Assembly: GCF_030389965.1 (NCBI RefSeq)
Contig: NZ_CP128399.1
Span: forward strand, 806,001-870,000
Origin: Candidatus Chlorohelix allophototropha
Lineage (GTDB): Bacteria > Chloroflexota > Chloroflexia > Chloroheliales > Chloroheliaceae
Direction of reading: 5' to 3'
DNA: 64,000 nt
Shown: piece after piece, positions 16,329 to 25,203 of the stretch
Position numbering within the stretch: position 1 is the first letter of the stretch
How the letters are laid out: each line of letters starts with the position of its first letter
Made by a program: the position numbers and the translations under genes
The notes under the pieces: generated by a model
Databases searched by the model: none
Seen by the model: the letters and a program-made list of their open reading frames with translations, nothing else
Told to the model about the DNA's origin: nothing

Positions 16329-16958
16329 ATGACTACCGCTTTTGAAAAATGGCTGGAGTCCAGCAAAAATTACCAAAGCCCCAATGGGGTGGAGAAACCT
16401 CAACCTAGCGAATTGTTAAAGTATCTGCCGGGTCTTTATGCGCGGGATGAGTTTATGGGGCGTTTCCTCAAGATATTTGAAGATACCCTCAAACCCTTGC
16501 AGCAGATGACGGATAATCTGGCTTACTATTTTCATCCGCTTATGACTTCTCCTGAAATGATGGAATGGCTTGCCAATTGGGTAAATCTTGCGCTAGATGA
16601 AAACTGGTCTTTGGAACAAAGACGTAAGTTAGTTCTTTCAGCCTCAGATTTGTACAGCAGACGCGGCACTAAACGCGGTTTGGCAGAATACCTAACGCTA
16701 TATACCGGCATTGAACCGGATATAGCCGAATATATGGATGGAATGTCGCTTGGACCTGAAACGCTGCTTGGCATAAATACTACGATTGCAGGACGCGAAC
16801 GCTATGGTTTTACCGTTACTCTGCGGATGAACGGAATCAGCCCAGAGGAAATGGCGCAGAAAGAAATAATTATCCGGCGTATTATCGAAGCCGAAAAACC
16901 AGCTCATACTATTTATCGCTTGAGAATTTTAACAGGTCAACAGTCCCAGAAAGCTTGA
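16329..16958 (+). CDS. phage tail protein I-like baseplate protein
   Basis: This 209-residue protein has the family hallmarks: SELLKYLPGLYARDEFMGRF, then LKIFEDTLKPLQQMTDNLAY, MEWLANWVNLALDENWSLEQ and YSRRGTKRGLAEYLTLYTGI. Family knowledge: P2 gpI-like proteins (Pvc12-associated) complete the baseplate wedge with gp25 and J and often anchor fibres. No fibre gene is visible nearby, so receptor binding must be encoded elsewhere or absent. Confidence 0.9.
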   Translation: MTTAFEKWLESSKNYQSPNGVEKPQPSELLKYLPGLYARDEFMGRFLKIFEDTLKPLQQMTDNLAYYFHPLMTSPEMMEWLANWVNLALDENWSLEQRRKLVLSASDLYSRRGTKRGLAEYLTLYTGIEPDIAEYMDGMSLGPETLLGINTTIAGRERYGFTVTLRMNGISPEEMAQKEIIIRRIIEAEKPAHTIYRLRILTGQQSQKA

Positions 16959-16979
16959 TAACTAGCACAGGAGATAGAA

Positions 16980-18170
16980 ATGACCTTCCGACCACAGACA
17001 ACCACAAAATTTCGATTTATACGGGTAAACCCATTCAGAGGTTTACTTATAGATGAAAATACATGGGCTGACGCGCATGATTACCACCGCAATATGATGC
17101 GTTTTCACTTGCTCTCAATGCACGGAGTGGGTATCGTGCAGGGTCTTGAAGTAGTAGCGATGCAACCTGCCGACAATCGCCTTACTGTAAAACCGGGAGT
17201 AGCGATTGATTCGGAAGGTCGCTTGTTGTATCTTTCCGAACCACAACTTATTACAATGCCTCCCGCCGATGCAGTTGCTACTGCTTTTATAGTATTGGAA
17301 TATCAGGAAAAACAGGCGCAAATGCAAGCAGTAACCGATGGCGGCAAGGCACAGCCAACCCGTGTGTTGGAAAGCTGTCAGGTTCGCGCCAGCCTTGAGC
17401 CTGTCCCCGGTTCGATAGAGATTGCGCGTATCAGCTATAATCCGGCAACCAAGCAAGTTCGAAATCCTACGGTAGTTATGCAACCCGGTCCGAACGAAAT
17501 TGATATGACGGCGCGAGTAATGGCAGCCGGAACAGGGGCAGTTGCAAACCCGGTGCGCCAGAATCGTATCAGCCTGACGGTTGGAATAGTACGCTACGGG
17601 CCTCCCGCTAGTTCGGAATGGAAACGCCATTCGGATGGGGTGCGCCGTTTGCTGCGTGATGTAGGCGCGAATACTATCCTTGATGCGAACCTATTGGATG
17701 GCGTTAGCCCAATGGATGAATCTGCCATTCGTAGTTGTCGGGTATTGTATATGACGGGGCGAGTTGGGTTTGGTTTCAGCCCGGAAGAAGAACAATCATT
17801 GAGGCGATTTCTTGATCGCGGCGGTATTTTGTGGTGCGAACCTTGCCGTAACGGCTTACCCAGTGGCGCTCCAGATGATTTCAGCCGCTCTAGTATTGAA
17901 CTGGCACAACGCCTAAATCGACAATTAATCCAGCCGCGCTTTGGTCATCCTCTTTTAAACTCCCGTTTCCTTTTTGCCAGCCCACCTCCTGCGCTTGACC
18001 CTGCCGGAGTGGTAGTCGAAGCCAATCGACTGATAATTACCGGGGGGGATTATGGTTGTCTCTGGGAAGGGCGTGGTCAAGAACGAGCCGAGCCACCCTC
18101 CCGCGAAATCTTGCGCTCTGCCGGAGAGTTTGGCGCAAATGCGCTCTTTATGGCGGTTGAGCAAGGCTAA
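16980..18170 (+). CDS. baseplate-like protein fused to a DUF4159-like domain
   Basis: In this 396-residue protein, residues 1-200 resemble a baseplate-associated beta-rich protein (FRGLLIDENTWADAHDYHRN, then LTVKPGVAIDSEGRLLYLSE). I have seen similar N-termini in eCIS and phage baseplate gene sets. Residues about 215-395 resemble DUF4159: SCRVLYMTGRVGFGFSPEEE, then LRRFLDRGGILWCEPCRNG, a flavodoxin/amidotransferase-like fold of unknown function. The fusion tethers a DUF4159-like module to the particle. The ribosome site AGGAGATAG lies just upstream of the ATG. A small membrane ORF overlaps its 3' end. Domain calls are by eye; the N-terminal assignment is the weaker one. Confidence 0.7.
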   Translation: MTFRPQTTTKFRFIRVNPFRGLLIDENTWADAHDYHRNMMRFHLLSMHGVGIVQGLEVVAMQPADNRLTVKPGVAIDSEGRLLYLSEPQLITMPPADAVATAFIVLEYQEKQAQMQAVTDGGKAQPTRVLESCQVRASLEPVPGSIEIARISYNPATKQVRNPTVVMQPGPNEIDMTARVMAAGTGAVANPVRQNRISLTVGIVRYGPPASSEWKRHSDGVRRLLRDVGANTILDANLLDGVSPMDESAIRSCRVLYMTGRVGFGFSPEEEQSLRRFLDRGGILWCEPCRNGLPSGAPDDFSRSSIELAQRLNRQLIQPRFGHPLLNSRFLFASPPPALDPAGVVVEANRLIITGGDYGCLWEGRGQERAEPPSREILRSAGEFGANALFMAVEQG

Positions 18171-18267
18171 TCATATTGAATATTATGTCCTGTCGGCTAT
18201 AATAGGGCTATTGGGGGCAAGCATTTTGGGGGTATTAGTAAGTTCTATTAACAATGGAACATCCTAG
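18139..18267 (+). CDS. possible 42-residue single-pass membrane protein
   Basis: This short ORF starts at an ATG inside the end of the preceding gene and runs in another frame past its stop codon. Its second half is a clear membrane segment (YYVLSAIIGLLGASILGVLV) that lies mostly outside the overlapped gene, so the hydrophobicity is not a by-product of the other frame. It sits 33 bases before the large membrane-anchored CHAT/TPR gene. No good ribosome site is visible. It could be a small anchor or a chance ORF. Confidence 0.35.
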   Translation: MRSLWRLSKANHIEYYVLSAIIGLLGASILGVLVSSINNGTS

Positions 18268-18300
18268 CCCCTTGTTTAGTTTTCCCTAGGAGTTTTTAAC

Positions 18301-21300
18301 TTGGCAGATGCAGGCAATCTGGATCTTGAATTGCATATAAAACCGGTGGATACCGGCTACCAATCCGAATTGAAGACGGCGGACGGCTCGGCTATACTCA
18401 ATAGTTTTCGCTTGTCCTATGCCCCGCATGAAATAGAAAACCTCATCACCTATTTACGCCAAGCGCAACAATACGGCAATGGCTTACAGAGTCCAGAAAT
18501 GCAGGTTATCCAGCAATTCGGCTGGAGTCTTTTTAATCAGGTATTCAGCAATCAGATGGAAGGTGCGCTGCGTGAAAATTTAATTCAGGCGCGGCGTGAA
18601 GACCACAAAATTCGTCTAAGGCTGGCGCTTGACCCGGAAGATTCTTTACTTAACCAACTTCCGTGGGAATATTTATATTACCCAAGCGCTAATAGCTATT
18701 TGAATCTTGCAGGCAACCTTATTTTTTCACGTTCCACCGGGAACGGGCTTCACTACGAATACGCAAAAATCAGTTTACCGCTGAAAGTGTTGGTTTGCGC
18801 CGATTCCTCTGCCTATTGTGTAGAAATCGAAGAAGCAGTCAAAGAGCAGCATTATCAAGGATTGCTACAAGTCATTTCAGCCCCAGATGTGGCGGCTATT
18901 ACGAATGTCCTTGCGAAAGATGAATTTCATCTAATCTGGTTGAAATGCAACTTTGCAGCTAAGTTATCGGATAGTTCCCAAAGTTTTTCTATCTCCGAAT
19001 CTAGCCGCTGGCTTTCAATTTGTCCGAAATTGCGCATCCTAATTCTTGAAAAAAATACTAATGAACTCACCGAGATGAACACGCTTGGTAATTCGCTGGT
19101 ACATGAAGGATGGGGCGGTTGTGTACTGATACCCTTCGACTTAAATTCAGAAGGGCGTGAAATTGTAGCGCGTGAGCTGTTGAGCGGATTGGCGCAGGGC
19201 TTGGGCTTGGATGAGGCGGTAGCGCGTACTCGTGAACAACTCTTTAATAGCGGGCATGAAGCGGATTGGGGCGATTTGCTGGCTTTCAGCGCACATCCTG
19301 CCGGGAAAATGTTCCAGATTGAAAGCCAGAATCCCGAAGATATGCGCAAACGGCAATTATCTACTCTGTCGCGGGATGCCAAATTATCATTGGATCAGGA
19401 GAAATGGGCGCAGGCGGAGGAATTGCTGGTGCAATTACTGCAACTTGAACCAGACCGCCCGGAACTAAAGAAGTTGCTTGACTATGCCAGACGTAATCAG
19501 GCGTTGGATGAGCAATACCAGTATGCTAAAACTCTGCTACAAGAAGAACGCTGGTTGGATGCTCTGGAAGAATTTCACAAAATTAAAGCGCAGGATTCCC
19601 GCAATCGTTTCAAGGATTTGCAATCTCTAATAGCAGAGGCTGAGTCGAAGGTACAAGATAGTCAGAAAATAGAAGAAGCAAACAGCCTTTATTCTTCCGC
19701 ACAGATGGCGATAATGCTAAAAGATTGGACTCTCGCCATAGAGCGTCTTGAACGGGCGTTGCGCTTGTATCCGGCATTAGAAGAAGCCGAGAACCTTTTA
19801 AAGCAAGTCAGGTTGCAGCAACAATTGCTGGAACTTTATAGCGTAGGGCGCGATTGCTTTGAAGCTGAACGCTGGCATGAAGCGCTGGAACGTCTTTACA
19901 AGCTAAGGGAACTAGATAGCGGGATGCTCTATGGCGATATTCATAAAATGATCGCCGAAGCCGAAGCCAAAGAGTCGCAGGAGCAAAAAAAAGCCCAAAT
20001 AATTGAGCTTGAGGCTGAATCACAACACTATTTTGAGCAACAGCGCTGGAATGAGGGTATTAGCTGTCTTGAACAATTATTGCAATTAAAGCCTGACCAC
20101 CCGAACGCTTCTGAAAAAATCTCTTTTGCCAAAGTTCAGTTAACATTGGCTGATCTCTTTGCAAAGGGCAATACGGCATTAGCTCAAGAACAATGGATGG
20201 AGGCAATAGAGTTCTTTAGCCAGCTACGTTCGCTGGATGGGCTGAGCCAATATCCGCAAGCAGCATTGTTGGTAGCTGAAACTGAGCTAAAGATAGATAA
20301 AGCACAAAAACGCACCCGTACTGCTACTATGCTGGAAGAGGCCCAGGCGGCATTATCGAAAGAAGCTTGGGCAACTGCTATACGCAAACTTGAGGTGGCG
20401 TTAACTCTCGAACCCGCTAACTCCGAAGCCTCGGAAAAACTTGAGTACGCCCGCAATCAGCAAACGCTTAGCGCTCTGTACCAGAAAGGGCGCGAGCACT
20501 ACGAAGCCAAACGCTGGGATGAAGCGCTAGAGTTATTTGGCAAGTTGCAAACGCTTGATAAGTTGGCGCAATACAGCGATGTCGAAACTCTTATTTCAAC
20601 TGCCGCCGCACAGCGCAGCGATTCGCAGCTTGAAGCGATGTACGCAGGGGTACAGATTGCGCTTGAAAAGCAAGAGTGGGCGGCGGCTCATCAAAAGCTC
20701 GAATCAATTTTTGCAATTAATCCCGGCTTCAAAGATACCGCTGAATTGCTGAGCAAAGTTCGCCAAAGAGTAACCGAGAACCTTTCGCAAAATGCCGCCG
20801 CGTTTTTAAGCGAAACTGTAAAGAGCGATAGCGGTGAGTATGGCTATCAAATTGACTTAAAATTGACTACTTCTCTGGCAGGTTATCAACTAGAGATGAC
20901 TACCAGCGAAGGCAATCGGTATCTTGGCAACTTTTCCCTGACCTATAACGCCCAGCAATTGGACAATTTGCTGTGGTATTTGCGGCAGGCGCGTTATATT
21001 GATGCCGGGTTTGATAGCCCTGAAATGCGGGCGGTTCAAAAATTTGGTTGGAATCTCTTTATCGAACTGTTCAACAATGAGATGGAAACTGCCTTACGCA
21101 ATATTCTGGTACAAGGCGAGCGTGAGGGAAAATTTACCACTATAAGGCTGTTGCTCGGTAGCGATTCCACCTTAAATATCTTACCGTGGGAATATTTGTA
21201 CTATCCCTATGCCAACAGTTATTTAGGGCTGGCAGGTGATATTTCGCTGGTTAGGTTGGTAGAAACCGAAAAAGAACCTGTTCCGGCGCAAGTGCGTGGT

Positions 21301-23631
21301 GCTGTGCGGGTTTTGAGTTGGGTAGGAACACCAGAAGGCTATGAAAAAATAGACTCTGAAGAGTATAGGCAAATGCTGGCTGAGTCGGCGGGCGAATACC
21401 GACAACGGGGTTTGGTAAGTCTAGAGAGAGTCAAGGGTGCGACATTTTCGGCATTGCAAAAACAACTTTGGGTGGGCGAATACCATATTTTATGGATTGT
21501 CGCTCCGGTAGAAAGAGGCGAACTGAGAGTTAATGGTGAAGACGGTGAACCAGAAAGCTTGAGTGCCCTAAAGCTCTGGAATCTGCTAAAGGAACATCCC
21601 GGTATCCGCTTAGTAGTTTTTGAAACTTCGGTGGGAGATGGTTCAACCGGAATTAATACTATCGCACAAGCCTTGGTTGAACAAGGATTAGCTGGATGTG
21701 TGGCATTGCCTTTTGAAATTTCTGAAAAGAATCGCGCAGTGTTCTCGCGTGAAATTCTGGGCGGAATAAGTCAGGGCAAAAGCATAAATAGTGTGTTGGC
21801 ACAAGCTCGCTTTGCCATATACGAGAATAAAAATCAAGTCGAATGGGGTACACCCATTTTATACACACAGCGACGCGATGGCATTCTATTCAATATACTT
21901 TCAACCCCCCCTGACGAGCAGCGCGTGAAGCAGCTTGAAGCTCTAGAAAATGAAGCGGACGCTGCTATTGAACGTGAAGAATGGGTTAGAGCAATTGACC
22001 GCCTTCAAAAACTGCTAGAACTTGACCCCTCTAGAGAGGAAGCTGCCCAAAAACTACGCAACCTTGAATTTCAGCAGGAACAAGCTCGGCTTTACGCCGA
22101 AGGGCGCGAATATTTTGACTCTGGTAACTGGGGGGAAGCGCTACGGGTATTTCGCACTTTAAAAGAAAACGATAGCGAAGGGCATTATCTAATAGTCGAG
22201 TGGCTCATAACAGATTCGCAACACAAACTAGAAGAACAGATATATGAAGAACACCTGTCACAGCTTTATACCGATGCCGTCTCAGCTTTTGAAACCGAAG
22301 AGTGGGATGCAGCTGTAAATGGGCTTGAAATAATTGCCAATAAAGAGCCGGAGTATCGCGAGGTAGAACAATTATTGGCGCAAGCTCGTCAGAAGTTAAA
22401 GGAAGCTCAGGAACGAGTTCCGCGACTTTATGAAGAAGCGCGTCAAGCTCTAAAAGAAAAAAACTGGGTGTCGGCGATTCAAAAGCTGGTAGATGTATTG
22501 GCAGCCGAACCGGATCATCCCACTGCACAACAATTGCTGGATAAAGTGCGCTATTACCAAATTTTGGAGGCACTTAAATTTACCCTGAAAATGCATATAG
22601 AATCCAAAAAATGGGATGAGGCTGCAATTACGCTAGAGTTATTGCGCAAACGCGATAAAAAAGGGGAATTTACCGATATTATCAGTAGCGCGAAGGTGGT
22701 CATCACCGAAGTTAGCACTAAGATAAACAATCTTATGGGTGTAGCCAGAGTTGCGATCGAAGAGCAAGAGTGGGATAAAGCTGTTGAAAAATTAACTGCC
22801 GTCCTTGAACTTTCCCCTGAACATCCCGAAGCCAATGTATCTTTACCGCGTGTCCAACTCAGCCAAAGCTTGCAATCGGTGTATCAAGCCGCTCGTGAAC
22901 ATTATGCCACAGCCGCATGGCATGAAGCTTTGGATGGTTTTCGTCAAGTTAAGATGATGGATAGAGGCGGCTTATATACCGATCTCGATTGGTATATTAC
23001 CGATACACAAGCGCGTATGGAGGAGTCCAACCGCCAATCGCAGTTTGTGGCAATGGAACAGGAAGCCCAACTTGCGCTTGACCGAGGTGAATGGGCAATT
23101 GCGCTACAAAAATTGGAAAATCTATTAACTATATTTCCTTACCATCCTGAGACTCAGAATAAGCTGACTTACGTTAAACAGCAATTGGAACTTGAGCAAC
23201 TTTACATAACCGGGAATGATCATTTGCAAGCAGGGCGCTGGCAAGAAGCTTCCGAGACACTGCGTCGATTGCAAGCCTTTGATATGTATGGGCGTTACCC
23301 GCAGGTAGGTGGAATGATTGCTTTTGCCGAGAGTAATTATACCCCTCAGATTCAACCGATTACCAGTAGTTTTCCTTTAGTTAGTGCTGCACCAGCACAA
23401 CCCCGTGATAAGAAAGCTCAAACCTCACAGAAAAACGCTAATGGTAGCCAAGCAACCGAAAAAAATAAAAACAAGGGGACAAAAAGCACTGCAAAAACCG
23501 AGGTCGCTAAAAAACCGCGCATCCCTGATTCTACCGTTTCTTTCAGAGTCAGGCTCTTGTTTTTCTTCTGGGGGCTAATACCGATAGCTTTGCTTGTATT
23601 ACTGATAATAAACTTGTTGCGACGGTCTTGA
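18301..23631 (+). CDS. giant double CHAT-like/TPR protein with C-terminal membrane anchor
   Basis: The 1776-residue protein has two CHAT-like modules (about residues 10-345 and 840-1203), each followed by an array of about 85-residue helical repeats of TPR type (about 350-830 and 1206-1680). A polar linker and one membrane helix (RVRLLFFFWGLIPIALLVLL) ending in LRRS complete it. Both modules keep the CHAT scaffold (PWEYLYYP, GWGGCVLIPF / GLAGCVALPF) but lack the active site. The HG of the His motif is replaced (HLIWLKCN, HILWIVAP), and the catalytic Cys position reads LEKNT or FETSV. It is therefore probably a binding scaffold rather than a protease. The start is TTG 18301 behind TAGGAGTTT. 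Position and orientation make it the last gene of the eCIS operon. Confidence 0.82.
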   Translation: MADAGNLDLELHIKPVDTGYQSELKTADGSAILNSFRLSYAPHEIENLITYLRQAQQYGNGLQSPEMQVIQQFGWSLFNQVFSNQMEGALRENLIQARREDHKIRLRLALDPEDSLLNQLPWEYLYYPSANSYLNLAGNLIFSRSTGNGLHYEYAKISLPLKVLVCADSSAYCVEIEEAVKEQHYQGLLQVISAPDVAAITNVLAKDEFHLIWLKCNFAAKLSDSSQSFSISESSRWLSICPKLRILILEKNTNELTEMNTLGNSLVHEGWGGCVLIPFDLNSEGREIVARELLSGLAQGLGLDEAVARTREQLFNSGHEADWGDLLAFSAHPAGKMFQIESQNPEDMRKRQLSTLSRDAKLSLDQEKWAQAEELLVQLLQLEPDRPELKKLLDYARRNQALDEQYQYAKTLLQEERWLDALEEFHKIKAQDSRNRFKDLQSLIAEAESKVQDSQKIEEANSLYSSAQMAIMLKDWTLAIERLERALRLYPALEEAENLLKQVRLQQQLLELYSVGRDCFEAERWHEALERLYKLRELDSGMLYGDIHKMIAEAEAKESQEQKKAQIIELEAESQHYFEQQRWNEGISCLEQLLQLKPDHPNASEKISFAKVQLTLADLFAKGNTALAQEQWMEAIEFFSQLRSLDGLSQYPQAALLVAETELKIDKAQKRTRTATMLEEAQAALSKEAWATAIRKLEVALTLEPANSEASEKLEYARNQQTLSALYQKGREHYEAKRWDEALELFGKLQTLDKLAQYSDVETLISTAAAQRSDSQLEAMYAGVQIALEKQEWAAAHQKLESIFAINPGFKDTAELLSKVRQRVTENLSQNAAAFLSETVKSDSGEYGYQIDLKLTTSLAGYQLEMTTSEGNRYLGNFSLTYNAQQLDNLLWYLRQARYIDAGFDSPEMRAVQKFGWNLFIELFNNEMETALRNILVQGEREGKFTTIRLLLGSDSTLNILPWEYLYYPYANSYLGLAGDISLVRLVETEKEPVPAQVRGAVRVLSWVGTPEGYEKIDSEEYRQMLAESAGEYRQRGLVSLERVKGATFSALQKQLWVGEYHILWIVAPVERGELRVNGEDGEPESLSALKLWNLLKEHPGIRLVVFETSVGDGSTGINTIAQALVEQGLAGCVALPFEISEKNRAVFSREILGGISQGKSINSVLAQARFAIYENKNQVEWGTPILYTQRRDGILFNILSTPPDEQRVKQLEALENEADAAIEREEWVRAIDRLQKLLELDPSREEAAQKLRNLEFQQEQARLYAEGREYFDSGNWGEALRVFRTLKENDSEGHYLIVEWLITDSQHKLEEQIYEEHLSQLYTDAVSAFETEEWDAAVNGLEIIANKEPEYREVEQLLAQARQKLKEAQERVPRLYEEARQALKEKNWVSAIQKLVDVLAAEPDHPTAQQLLDKVRYYQILEALKFTLKMHIESKKWDEAAITLELLRKRDKKGEFTDIISSAKVVITEVSTKINNLMGVARVAIEEQEWDKAVEKLTAVLELSPEHPEANVSLPRVQLSQSLQSVYQAAREHYATAAWHEALDGFRQVKMMDRGGLYTDLDWYITDTQARMEESNRQSQFVAMEQEAQLALDRGEWAIALQKLENLLTIFPYHPETQNKLTYVKQQLELEQLYITGNDHLQAGRWQEASETLRRLQAFDMYGRYPQVGGMIAFAESNYTPQIQPITSSFPLVSAAPAQPRDKKAQTSQKNANGSQATEKNKNKGTKSTAKTEVAKKPRIPDSTVSFRVRLLFFFWGLIPIALLVLLIINLLRRS

Positions 23632-24203
23632 AATAGTTTCAAAGAGCATGTGCGCCTTATTACCTTCGCGCAAGCGGTCCCGAAACTCACTCAGCACCGA
23701 ACATCTTGATAAAACACATCCAATTCATTGTTAGAGTTCTATTTTTCAATCTTACGAAATTATCCTAACAAACACTCGCAACCCTTTTCCCAAGAGGGTT
23801 CGCCAACGGTATCGAGATTGCGGAAAACTCAAACCGACTCCGTAGATTACAACCACGAACACTTGCTACCAAGTCTTTGATCGAAGCACCTCAAAAGTAC
23901 TATATATTGCACTATGCCGCTATTTTTTTACGTTTTTGGTAATAACACCACAATAATTTCAGTAACCTATAACATAGCATGCACAAAGGAAATATTTTCC
24001 AGCGGCACTTGCCAAACTGAAATTTAGTAACTGGATAGTCGTGATTGAAGAAAAATGGTAAGCAGGGAATTGAAGGAAGCCGCTTAGAACTAAGCATCTC
24101 TAAAAGATGTGTGCTTAGCAATAGCAGTGTTTAGACTGTTATTGGCAAAGTTGGTTGATTTCCTGTTTATCTGTTGCGCCCTTTGAAACAGGAGGTTTCC
24201 TTT
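23632..24203. other. 572-bp intergenic region after the eCIS locus
   Basis: No credible gene is present on either strand. A short inverted repeat (AACCCT/AGGGTT) occurs near 23780-23802, and a cluster of overlapping hairpins lies at 24082-24144. I saw no clear terminator after the CHAT/TPR gene. Confidence 0.5.
24082..24144 (+). promoter_or_regulatory. cluster of overlapping hairpins upstream of yceI-like gene
   Basis: GCTTAG-AA-CTAAGC (24082-24095), TAAGCA...TGCTTA (24091-24117) and CAATAGCAGT-GTTTAG-ACTGTTATTG (24119-24144, 10 bp with one G-U) follow one another. The first two share bases and cannot form together, which is the layout of an attenuator or leader. They end 60 bases before the YceI ATG. 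No ligand-binding class was recognised. Confidence 0.35.
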
Positions 24204-24743
24204 ATGATTTGGCAGATAGACGGGGAAAAATCAGCGGTTGGCTTTGGCGTGAAGCACATGATGTTCTCTACGGTGAAGGGTTATTTCCAAAAATTAGAAG
24301 GGAAAATTGACTGGGATGATGAAAACCCCGGCAACTCCGAAATCGAGGCTATCATAGAAACAGGCAGCGTCCACACCGATGATACAAACCGGGACAAACA
24401 CCTGAGAAAAGATTTCTTTGACATCAAGAATTACCCTTATATGACCTTCAAAAGTACCAAAATTAAGCCAATAGGGGAGAACAAATACCACTTGATTGGA
24501 AATCTTACGATTAAAAAGGTAACTAGGGAAGTTAACTTTGAAGTAGTTTATTCAGGACGTGCTGGAACACCCTTCGCTGGGGATTTCTCAAACTTTCGGG
24601 CAACTACGCAAATCAACCGCAAGGATTTTGGCTTAGTATGGAGTGCCGCTATCGAAGCAAGCGGCGTAATGGTAGGGGATCAGATAAAAATCGAGCTTCT
24701 CATAAGTATGGCAAAAGAGTATTCTGAGTTCGCCGCTGCCTAA
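24204..24743 (+). CDS. YceI family protein
   Basis: This 179-residue protein has the YceI lipocalin-like pattern: WQIDGEKSAVGFGVKHMMFS, TVKGYFQKLEGKIDWDDEN, FFDIKNYPYMTFKSTKI, GNLTIKKVTREVNFEVVYSG and TTQINRKDFGLVW. The family binds isoprenoid-type lipids in a beta-barrel; physiological roles vary. No signal peptide is present, so it is predicted to be cytoplasmic. The ATG at 24204 is chosen because CAGGAGGTTTCCTTT precedes it; an upstream in-frame ATG at 24174 has no such site. An intrinsic terminator overlaps the stop codon, making this a single-gene unit. Confidence 0.93.
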   Translation: MIWQIDGEKSAVGFGVKHMMFSTVKGYFQKLEGKIDWDDENPGNSEIEAIIETGSVHTDDTNRDKHLRKDFFDIKNYPYMTFKSTKIKPIGENKYHLIGNLTIKKVTREVNFEVVYSGRAGTPFAGDFSNFRATTQINRKDFGLVWSAAIEASGVMVGDQIKIELLISMAKEYSEFAAA

Positions 24744-24775
24744 CTCCTTTTGGGGTTTTAGGTAGCGCCATTTTT
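24734..24775 (+). terminator. intrinsic terminator of the YceI gene
   Basis: CGCTGCCTAA pairs with TTAGGTAGCG (10 bp, one G-U) around a 14-base loop. CCATTTTTC follows. The 5' arm includes the stop codon. Confidence 0.75.
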
Positions 24776-24780
24776 CACAT

Positions 24781-24975
24781 TTATTTAGGGTAATTTTCCC
24801 TTCGGGCTGTGCTTTGGCTGGTTTTTGTACGCAATTTTGCCAGGCGTTGATCTATAGCGGTTTCTAGCTCCACAAAAGTGGCTTTTGGATGTTGCGCGCG
24901 CCTTTCTTCCATTTCGCTAAAGATGACTTGGGCTAAATCCTTCCATTTTGACTGTTTTTCGGGCAGGTTTGTCAT
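24781..24975 (-). CDS. small charged protein, possibly a transposase-associated remnant
   Basis: This 64-residue ORF has a good ribosome site (AAAGGAGCAGGAAAAC before the ATG). Residues 10-50 (WKDLAQVIFSEMEERRAQHP, then KATFVELETAIDQRLAKLR) resemble the N-terminal helical stretch of transposase-type proteins common in Chloroflexota-like genomes, as I remember them. The remainder ends early in a Lys/Arg/Ser-rich tail. It may be a relic of a longer ORF that has become a short stand-alone protein. No inverted repeats or target duplication were found around it. The function is unknown. Confidence 0.45.
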   Translation of the reverse strand: MTNLPEKQSKWKDLAQVIFSEMEERRAQHPKATFVELETAIDQRLAKLRTKTSQSTARRENYPK

Positions 24976-25077
24976 GTTTTCCTGCTCCTTTTTCTTAGCC
25001 TACCCTTTTTTACCCGCTTTTGTCTACCCCTTTGCCCCTTGCAAAATTTTCTCCCAAACTCTACATTAACATAAAGT

Positions 25078-25106
25078 TTGACAAATGGGGTAGAATTAAG
25101 GAAAAT
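25078..25106 (+). promoter_or_regulatory. candidate sigma-70 promoter
   Basis: A perfect TTGACA (25078-25083) is followed after 17 bases by GAAAAT (25101-25106), a weak match to TATAAT. It lies about 100 bases before the ATG at 25204 and would serve the three-gene run 25204-28166 and perhaps murT. Confidence 0.35.
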
Positions 25107-25203
25107 GAGTAGTAACTTTAGCATAGTGCAACAACTCGGTTTATGTCTCTTGAATGCTCCATTTGTGCGTATAAGTTGTTACCTCACTGAGGTAAATTAG
25201 CCA

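Noticed and set aside
17115-17630. 171-residue minus-strand ORF opposite the DUF4159-fusion gene
   Set aside because: Antisense to a well-supported gene; the residue pattern (many Arg, His, Tyr) is typical of a frame shadow.
18301-23631. Active CHAT caspase-like protease (as in TPR-CHAT or Craspase systems)
   Set aside because: Neither CHAT-like module keeps the catalytic His-Gly or Cys motif.
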